Source: Clarkia xantiana subsp. parviflora (Eukaryota > Streptophyta > Magnoliopsida > Myrtales > Onagraceae). Taken from it: a stretch of DNA of 64,000 bases. A program made the translations under genes and the position numbers. Every line of letters starts with the position of its first letter. The stretch's first letter is position 1. The stretch covers positions 7,059,071 to 7,123,070 of the forward strand of contig JAPTYO010000011.1 in assembly GCA_036873135.1 (NCBI GenBank), read 5' to 3'. The notes under the pieces are model-generated. The model was not told the DNA's origin and searched no databases. It saw only the letters and a list, made by a program, of their open reading frames with translations. Positions 57,001-64,000 of the stretch are shown piece by piece.

Positions 57001-57868
57001 AATGCGTATCAACATCAATGCGCGTATTAAGGTTAACGCGCGTATCAACATCAATGCGCGTATCAAAGATTAAAGCGCGTATCAACATCAATGCGCGTAT
57101 CAAGGTTAACGCGCGTATCAACATCAATGCGCTTATCAAGGTTAACGCGCGTATCAACATCAATGCGCGTATCAAGGATTAACGCGCAATGCGCGTATCA
57201 AGGTTAACGCGCGTATCAACATCAATGCGCGTATCAAGGATTAACGCGCGTATCAACATCAATGCGCGTATCAAGGTTAACGCGCGTATCAACATCAATG
57301 CGCGTATCAAGGTTAACGTGCGTATCAACATCAATGCGCGTATCAAGGTTAACGCGCGTATCAACATCAATGCGCGTATCAAGGTTAACACGCGTATCAA
57401 CATCAATGCGCGTATCAAGGATTAACGCGCGTATCAATATCAATGCGCTTATCAAGGATTAACGCGCGTATCAACATCAATGCGCGTATCAAGGTTAACG
57501 CGCGTATCAATATCAATGCGCGTATCAAGGTTAACGCGCGTATCAACATCAATGCGCGTATCAAGGTTAACACGCGTATCAACATCAATGCGCGTATCAA
57601 GGTTAACGCGCTTATCAACATCAATGCGTGTATCAAGGTTAACGCGCGTATCAACATCAATGCGCGTATCAAGGTTAACGCGCGTATCAACATCAATGCG
57701 CGTATCAAGGTTAACGCGTGTATCAACATCAATGCGCGTATCAAGGTTAACGCGTGTATCAACGTCGATGCGCGTATCAAGGTTAACGCGCATATCAACA
57801 TCACTGCGCGTATTAAGGTTAGCGCGCGTATCAACATCAATGCGCGTATCAAAGTTAACGCGTGTATC
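57001..57868. repeat. 36-bp minisatellite of X
   Basis: About 24 units of alternating GCGCGTATCAACATCAAT and GCGCGTATCAAGGTTAAC, i.e. two 18-bp halves. The ININARIKVNAR-type and other repetitive ORFs on both strands (up to 223 codons) come from this periodicity. Confidence 0.93.
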
Positions 57869-58130
57869 ATGTTTCCATGTACGTACATACATGTCGACAA
57901 GGAGAAAATATTTTCTAAGTGTTTCCATGTACGTACATACATGTCGACGAGGATGCATGTCGACAAGGGGAGAATATTTTCTAAGTATTTCCATGTACGC
58001 ACATACATGTCAACAAAGATGGATTGCATACAACGAGTAGCTATGTCCCCTAAGCACACCTACGACGCTCATCGACAAAGTTCATACAACGACATCTATG
58101 GTAACAAGCATTAGATATCGTTTAGATATT
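57869..58130. repeat. Partial 66-bp minisatellite of X
   Basis: Two to three 66-bp units (inverted with respect to those in N and II), with TGTCGACAAGG, TACGTACAT and GAAAATATTTTC. X thus expanded the 36-bp array where II and N expanded the 66-bp array. Confidence 0.85.
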
Positions 58131-58678
58131 TTCTAAGTGTTTTAGCATACTCGCAGGTAATAACCAACAGTCTATACCTGACGCTCAACTATCGACATCA
58201 ACGCGCGTATCAACATCAACGCGCGTATCAACATCAACGCGCGTATCAGCATTAACGCACATAGCAAAAGTCAACGCACGTATCAAAAGTCAACGCACGT
58301 GACCAAGTTTCACACGCATGGTAAGGTTGGTATGTACCATGGAAGGAACTAACGTCCTAAGGGGCTATCATGCAAACGGGGGATTAACGCGACAAACCGT
58401 AAGAATCGGACGCGGCAACGCTTAAGGAAAATTTTTCTCTAAGATATCAAGACGAAAATTGACTACGCCTAAAGTTATCGGGGAATCCCCGTCAACCAAA
58501 AACCCGCCAAGAAGGAAAATCATGCATATCGACTAAAAAGCTTCTACGCCAAGATACGGGGAATTCTACATCAAACACCCATGGAAATGGAAAATCGCCT
58601 AAATTATGGACAAACGACGATAATGATGGCAATCAATCAGCAATTACTCGACGTATAAACATCAACAAGCAGTCCCAC
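58131..58678 (+). other. X spacer with a short 18-bp run
   Basis: It includes four ATCAACGCGCGT units at 58,195-58,250. The rest is non-coding and matches 42,799-43,280 in reverse. Confidence 0.6.
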
Positions 58679-59642
58679 ATGTCGACAACGAAAAATGACT
58701 TAAACAAACAACAACGTGGTGACATCGACATTCAAGTCGAAGCTGTCCAAGGAATTCGAGTTTTCAAATTACCTCAAAACGTGATGGAAGGTATTCCAAT
58801 GGACTCCCCTTGTCGAGACGATTCCGGAAAGGTAAGGACCGCAACGAGGCGAGGCCAGGAAGGCGGCGCGTGGGTCACACGCTCCGGCGAAGGAGCTCCA
58901 CTCGTGACGGCGCGTGAGGGCGCGTGCGGGGTCTTCTGGCGGCTCCGAAGGTGGCGCTGGAATCCTTGGGACGAACCGAGTCGAATGATGGTGTCAACTT
59001 CCAAAAACAAGCCAAAAATCAGACTCGAAATTGTCAAAACGTATCTAGGCTCCACGACGGCAAAGAAATTTTGCACACAAAAGCAATTTCGGGAAAGGGT
59101 GAATGAATTACCTGCAAAGGGAGTGGAATGATGAATTCCTAGGATGCTGGAAGGATAAATGGGGATGTGTGTATTTACTAATCCCAAAGAGATGCTTTGT
59201 GGATAAGGATCAAAGGATTAGTTTACCTACACTCAAGACTAAACCCCTACGGTATACTCTACCCTCTCCTCCTAAAATATCTATTCCTATACATGTCTTG
59301 ACATTGCACGTATCAAGTCCATTACTATACACGTATGTTGCAATCACATGATTCATGATTCGGTAATCACTTAGTCATTTTAGAAACGTACGATTTCTAT
59401 CTCTTGCATTGCGTAGTTACAATCTTGCCATGACTATTACTTATGTACGCATATGGATAGATACATGTTCGCATAGCGCATTACCGTTTGCTCATGTCTC
59501 CGACGATAATCATATTCGCGCATATACATTTCCTATTGCACTAACCATGATGGTAGGAAACAAAGCCATTCGGCCGGAAAATCAAGCGACGGACGAAATC
59601 AAGATGCTTGCGTCCGACCAACGATCAAAACCGAAAGGTTAG
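58679..59642 (+). other. Conserved 3' ORF block of X
   Basis: Plus-strand ORFs 58679-59131 (150 codons, includes GC-rich Arg/Gly/Trp-rich part), 59103-59351 (82 codons, CWKDKWGCVYLLIPKRCFVDKDQ) and 59409-59642 (77 codons, ending ATDEIKMLASDQRSKPKG). They are the counterparts of blocks in II and N. The GC-rich part is also open on the other strand (58774-59187), and in that direction ends at a donor-like GAG-GTAATTTG near 58,774. Confidence 0.4.
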
Positions 59643-59710
59643 CGTCAAACTCAAATTGGACAAATATCCTAACTTAAAATAGAGTCAAGAAAGGTTCTAA
59701 ACCGTTACTT

Positions 59711-59724
59711 GACTCGGGGGCAAG
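59711..59724 (+). other. X polypurine tract
   Basis: GACTCGGGGGCAAG directly before TGATGG of the outer 3' LTR. Confidence 0.8.
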
Positions 59725-60580
59725 TGATGGATAAATGTCCAATTCGGGTTCGTGTTTACATTTCGGGCCTCGTAAACGTGTCGAAAATTACATCTCGGTT
59801 TAAAAACATCTCCCACGGTATCAAAACGGTCCGGAAGCGCCTTTACGCGCGTCCGGACCGGACCTCCGGATTGCATTGCAACCCGGACGTCCGGGTTGCT
59901 TGCAATCCGGACCTCCGGGTTGCTCACAATCCGGAGGTCCGGGTTGCTCACAATCCGGAGGTCCGGGTTGCGCAGCAATCCGGACCTCGCCGAATTGCCC
60001 AAATTCGACGAGGTCCGGATTACCTTACGGGTATCGCGCGACTACCGTATCCGCGATTACCGTTGCGTGTAGAGAAGTCAAGTTCGCACATTACCAATAT
60101 GGATGACGGTTACCGCATGATCTTGAACCGTCATCAAACCGCTCTAAAACCGGGTCCGGTCCCAAGAAAGCCTATAAATAGGAGGTCTTGGCCACCCATT
60201 TTCACACATTCTCTCATTTGCCCAACTTTGGTATTTTGAGCTCTGACTTCTCTCTAGAAATTCTCTCTCTCTAGAAATTACCTTTTTGCCATTATAGTGA
60301 CTTAAGCATCGGAGAGGGCTCCGCTAGCACCACCCCCCCCCTCTCCGTGCTAGCATTGGTCCTTAGTGCAGGATCCGACGTTTGGGACACAACCGTACCG
60401 AGTCACATCCGTACCGAGTCACATCCGTACCGAGTCACAGCCAATCCGAGACACAGACCTCGCACGGGAGCAAACCTGAACACTCGTCAGTGGCCCAACC
60501 TCCTCCCGACAGAAGGGTTACGGCCCGCACAGCTACGCAAGCAGATGCGTCCCCGTGACCTTGTTCACCCGGACGCAACA
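59725..60580 (+). repeat. X 3' LTR
   Basis: 856 bp, TGATGGATAAATG to GACGCAACA. The U3 palindromic array is expanded at 59,855-59,990 (alternating CCGGACCTCCGG-, CCGGACGTCCGG- and CCGGAGGTCCGG-type blocks). TATA at 60173-60180, leader hairpins at about 60,308-60,380, three CGTACCGAGTCACATC units at 60,392-60,440. Confidence 0.93.
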
Positions 60581-60857
60581 ATATACAATTAGCATTCAAC
60601 AAATATATAATAATGTTATTACAGATGGTTGTGCAAAAGCACAATATGCACCTTAAATGAAAATCAAGTTCAAGTTGTTATTATTCCTATTTGCCATTTG
60701 CCATGTTAATATTAATTAATTAATGTTCTCTGTTAATACTAGATCATAAAATATATTGGTGTGTATAGATTTATTAATGGTGGTTGCACGTGCAACCCAC
60801 GTGTAGAGATCGCTAGTATTTATAAAAATTGAAGTGTATAAGAAGTTGTATTTCTAC

Positions 60858-62997
60858 AATATGCACTTTATGCAAACATTATTTTTATTAATGTCATTTA
60901 TATGTGTTCATATACTTTTATTTCGTCCTTATTATAAAGAATATGGGTGGTCCGCAAAATTAATAAAGTAATAAAATGCATAATGTGTTACAATATATAC
61001 AAAGTATATCTCATACAAATTATGAAATTAACACATTCCAGGTAAACATGAAGTTTAGTGCCAGCATCAGCATGATTGATTTTACATTCTGGTAAAATAG
61101 AAGCTTACTGATGCATAAAGGTAAGTCAGAAGTTTACCTTATAATACGATATTCTGCAATGAGTTCTCTCTTTTATTTCACAACATTGTTGAATTAAAAA
61201 ATTAGAATATATATATATATAAATTAAAAAAATGTTAAGTAGATATTAGGAATATAAAATAGATGGCTCAATTACTCGAACATATGGTCAAGTTTGTTAA
61301 GCTGGGGTTATTCGTAGTATTTTTTACATTCTAATTAATTATTAACTTTTTATATTAATGATAAACAAAATTACATCTGTAAATTTTTCAGTTTTTATTT
61401 TAACGTTTTATTTTTCGAAGAAAAAAGTCTGATTTTTAATATATTATTTGTAATATTTATTTTCCATGAGGCGTTGACATGGCTTGTTTAATTGTTGTCA
61501 CATAAGCAAATCCAGCTACATCAGAGAAGGAGGATGAGCTAGACAATGATGAAAATTAAGGTCAAATTGGACCGTATCGAAGGATACTACTTTTAATTAA
61601 CGACTTCATGAGAGATTTCTATGTCTATAAGTTTGAGGTTTGCTGTTGGGATAAATTCTTGTAAACACAAAATATAATAAAAATAATAAAACATAAGGAA
61701 TATTATTTCAACGAATGGAAGCTTTGTGTAACAAATTATTTAAAAAAAATAACAAATTATATTTGCTTGCGAGGTCCGACATTTCAGTCTTGGACATGCT
61801 ACGCGTGATCTGTAGCTTTAACTACATGCAAGAACCATCTATCTAGAAGGGTTTCTCCCCTAACGTGTTTCCACGAGGATAGTAATTGCAAAGAACAAAG
61901 GATGTTCCTTTTTCAGTAAGACACGGAGCCGTGTAACATCCGACAGACGTCGTTTTAGACCATATTACTTTGGTATATTGAAAGCAGTTGAGGCTAACTC
62001 TTATTGTATAGTTTGTCCCGTGCGTACACTTTTTTTGTTCATCCACCCAGGTTTGCACAATTGTAGATGTATTTTCCGGCGCAACGGCCTTACCATAATT
62101 CTGACCATAAGTATCCTCAATATTGCAATCAAGCAGCGATTTGCATTGTTTCGCCACCTCGGTGGCACAACTCTGTGCATAGCTTGCCAAGGTGTCGTTC
62201 CAAACAAGTGGGGCCACTCCAACCATTTTTCGGGCTGCATTTTGACTATCCAAGTATGTTTGGGGTAGGACGTGGGATGATGAGGATGCTCCTGAGGAGT
62301 CTGGTGTAACATTAAAAGGCGAGGCCGAGCTCATTACTAATAACGATTTCACTAAGAAAATAATGAATGCATGGAGGAAGTCACCGCGAGCCATTTTTAT
62401 TTGAATGTTATTTCTAAATGAATTATGTTTGATCTGGGATGCACATTAGTTGATATTTATAAGCAACACTAATAGTGAATGAAATGGTCAACTTGCTTAA
62501 ATTAGTTGTGGTTATCTGTGCTTACTCAAATATTAGCAAACGAGATCAACGGTTTTAAAATGATTGTGCTAATTTAATTATTTTCAAATAGGAAATTAGA
62601 TGATACTCATTGATGGTTCATGGGTCTCTGAAAACTGACCTTTGGTTTATGGTCATTGCATGATAGTAATTTTTCGGCTAAAAATAGAAAGAAAGAAAAC
62701 ATTAATATGAATCAGTCATTAAGTTAATCATACCATAAATAATTGATAAATTTAATTAACATTCTAAAAGTTGTATAAAAGAAAAAAAGTAATGCCTCAT
62801 GACAGTAAACTAATATAATTAATATTTAGCGAAAAAAAAGCTAACATAATTCAATGGAAAATAAGGAAAAAAATTGTGAAAGTAATTATAAGAAGGCAAA
62901 TCACATTGATTTTTTTTTTTTGGTAACGACATTGAAAAATTATTGTTGTTGAATAATACTAAATATCTGATTTTTACAACGGATGAAATTAAATAAT

Positions 62998-63033
<36 letters not shown>

Positions 63034-63069
63034 TAAAATACGAACGTAGTTTTTCCAATATTAATTTCC
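60858..63069. repeat. Tandem array unit 6 (3' end lost)
   Basis: It follows the sister units base for base until AATATTAATTTCC at 63,069, then is replaced by a different retrotransposon. The Helitron-like part is absent from the window. TA run at 63,002-63,029. Confidence 0.93.
61843..62394 (-). CDS. Secreted PR-1-like CAP-domain protein, copy 6
   Basis: 183 residues. It differs from copies 2-5 at Leu6Phe, Ile27Phe and Gln41His, all in the signal peptide or Ser-rich linker; the CAP domain and CAPE1-like end are unchanged. Promoter boxes are present (complements of 62454-62461 and 62486-62491). Confidence 0.92.
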   Translation of the reverse strand: MARGDFLHAFIIFLVKSLLVMSSASPFNVTPDSSGASSSSHVLPQTYLDSQNAARKMVGVAPLVWNDTLASYAQSCATEVAKQCKSLLDCNIEDTYGQNYGKAVAPENTSTIVQTWVDEQKKCTHGTNYTIRVSLNCFQYTKVIWSKTTSVGCYTAPCLTEKGTSFVLCNYYPRGNTLGEKPF

Positions 63070-63542
63070 CTTCCCCCCAAGGGCCCCGGCACCACTTGTG
63101 GACTCCCATACTCGGTTTACTCCGCCTACCTTCTCCGTATCCTAAAGTCTTAATTATGCGTTTAAAGGTTAATTAACTGTGTTTTAGGGTTAACGATGTC
63201 ATTAAGCCACCTTAATGACACCGTTGCCTATAAATACCCCACCTTCACAATTCATTTGGACATCTTGGCAATTTGGATTATTTTGCTCTGACATCTCTCT
63301 AGCTTTATCTCTCTAAAAAACGATACTGACTTAGGCATCGGAGAGGGTTCATATCAGGCACCACCCCCCCCCCCCTTTGTGCCTGGTACTGCCCCTTCTG
63401 CAGGGCGCAAGGAGAAGAGAAGCAACGGAAGGAAGGACGCAAGCTAAGACAGGGCAACCCGAGAGTATCAGATCATCCACATCTCCAGTGAGGAACGAGA
63501 TTCGAGTCGACTACCCGTTGACCCTGATCTCGGAACCTAACA
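63070..63542 (+). repeat. LTR of a third element family (5' truncated)
   Basis: It ends CCTAACA before a primer site (CTTGGCGCCGTCTGTGGG, 63543-63560) and has a TATA box (63229-63236). Leader hairpins have their own stem sequences: CAGGCAC (63355-63361) with GTGCCTG (63379-63385), and CCCT (63393-63396) with AGGG (63402-63405). The left end does not begin with TG and no target duplication can be checked, so its first part is probably deleted. Confidence 0.75.
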
Positions 63543-63593
63543 CTTGGCGCCGTCTGTGGGCTTCGGACAGAAAGCCTGGCTATAACACGAGCA

Positions 63594-64000
63594 ATGACGA
63601 ACAGCAGGGTGTCTAGGCACCACCGCCCACCAGGGGGCAATGGGAGAAGGAGAGAGCCTATACCCCCAGGAAGGCAGCCTAACCCTGGGAAGCAGCCAAT
63701 GCAACCAGAACCACAAGAAATACCACAGCCTCCTCAACAGAACAACCAGGAGGGAGGACCCTCACGCCCTGCTGGGGCTGAGTCCTCCACAGCCTCCACA
63801 CCTCGGGCAAGAAGGCCACAGAGAGAAAGAGAACAACAGGGAGTGCCGTCCCAGCACACGGCACCCCCTGAGGGGTATTATTATGAGGCGCAACCCCAAG
63901 GGTACCCGTATGGGATGCCGGCCCAAAGGGATGGCAACCGCGCCCACACAACATATGCAAGGCCGGCATACACCCAGGGGACACACACTGAAGCTCATGA
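63594..64000 (+). CDS. Gag N-terminus of the right-edge element (runs off window)
   Basis: An open frame from ATG 63594 to the window end (about 135 codons, no stop). It is Pro/Gln/Arg-rich (MTNSRVSRHHRPPGG..., then YYYEAQPQGYPYGMPAQ), like the disordered N-terminal part of the other Gags, but without their AT-hook. It sits 34 bp after the primer site, as expected for gag. The capsid domain would lie beyond the window, so the identification rests mainly on position. Confidence 0.6.
   Translation, partial: MTNSRVSRHHRPPGGNGRRREPIPPGRQPNPGKQPMQPEPQEIPQPPQQNNQEGGPSRPAGAESSTASTPRARRPQREREQQGVPSQHTAPPEGYYYEAQPQGYPYGMPAQRDGNRAHTTYARPAYTQGTHTEAH

Larger units (their letters stand above)
32442..60580 (+). 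mobile_element. X: outer LTR retrotransposon of the nest, partly inverted
   Basis: It is bounded by target duplication ATATA (32437-32441 and 60581-60585). The outer LTRs share diagnostic bases (GATAAATGTCC, CGTAAACGTGTCG) that distinguish X from N. The 5' LTR is split: its first 630 bp are at 32442-33071 and its last ~219 bp lie inverted at 50970-51188. The middle (33072-51193) was inverted by recombination with the nested element N. X has a damaged gag (49,865-50,919, minus) and no RT or integrase. Confidence 0.88.
30525..60816 (+). mobile_element. Helitron-like segment in unit 5 (interrupted by the X nest)
   Basis: It starts at TCTCTATATTT and ends at CTAG (60813-60816) after the palindrome, with the X nest inserted ~230 bp before the 3' end. 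A 60-codon minus-strand ORF at 30,776-30,958 is not conserved as an ORF in sister units. Confidence 0.38.
28274..60857. repeat. Tandem array unit 5 (split by the X nest)
   Basis: The unit is ~4.44 kb once the 28.1-kb retrotransposon nest and its ATATA duplication are removed. Sequence resumes at 60,586 with the same bases found after the empty site in units 2-4. Confidence 0.93.

Noticed and set aside
57415..58114. ORFs with INAR/STRV/LIRA repeats
   Set aside because: The 36-bp repeat is a multiple of three, so all frames stay open; low-complexity products only.

Overview
The window is nuclear DNA of a flowering plant. The evidence is a family of intronless secreted PR-1/CAP-like genes with W-box promoters, Ty3/gypsy LTR retrotransposons of a Tat-like type, a likely Helitron 3' end, and AT-rich spacer with long TA microsatellites. 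The species cannot be named from the sequence.

Layout. The backbone is a head-to-tail array of nearly identical ~4.40 kb units (unit starts: before 1, then 15047, 19449, 23849, 28274 and 60858). Each unit has a PR-1-like gene on the minus strand (~2.2 kb block) and a ~2.1 kb Helitron-like segment ending in a 16-bp palindrome plus CTAG. Copy 1 is a pseudogene (nonsense codon plus 1-bp deletion). Copies 2-5 encode the same 183-aa protein. Copy 6 differs at three residues.

Three retrotransposon events break the array. (i) Element E1 (3499-14075, TSD GAAAT) lies in unit 1. (ii) A 28.1-kb nest (32442-60580, TSD ATATA) lies in unit 5: element X received element N inside its 5' LTR (TSD ACAAC), N received element II (33954-41922, TSD CTAAC), and a later inversion between the oppositely oriented N and X flipped everything from inside N to inside X. 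The two copies of the N target site now read ACAAC (33067) and GTTGT (51189). (iii) A different element begins at 63070 with a truncated LTR and runs off the window.

No reverse transcriptase, RNase H or integrase is visible in any element. E1 encodes Gag, a CHHC knuckle, an aspartic protease, and then a second Gag-like C-terminal half with its own CHHC knuckle where RT would be expected. The same order is seen, in damaged form, in II and N/X. These look like non-autonomous, dual-Gag elements that depend on a partner for RT and integrase. E1 also has a spliced antisense gene (9027-11360) of the 'putative gypsy type transposon' type. The 3' halves of the elements are filled with minisatellites (131-bp, 66-bp, 18/36-bp units) rich in palindromes. 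Just after the TATA box, all LTR families carry hairpins whose stems are kept paired although their sequences differ.
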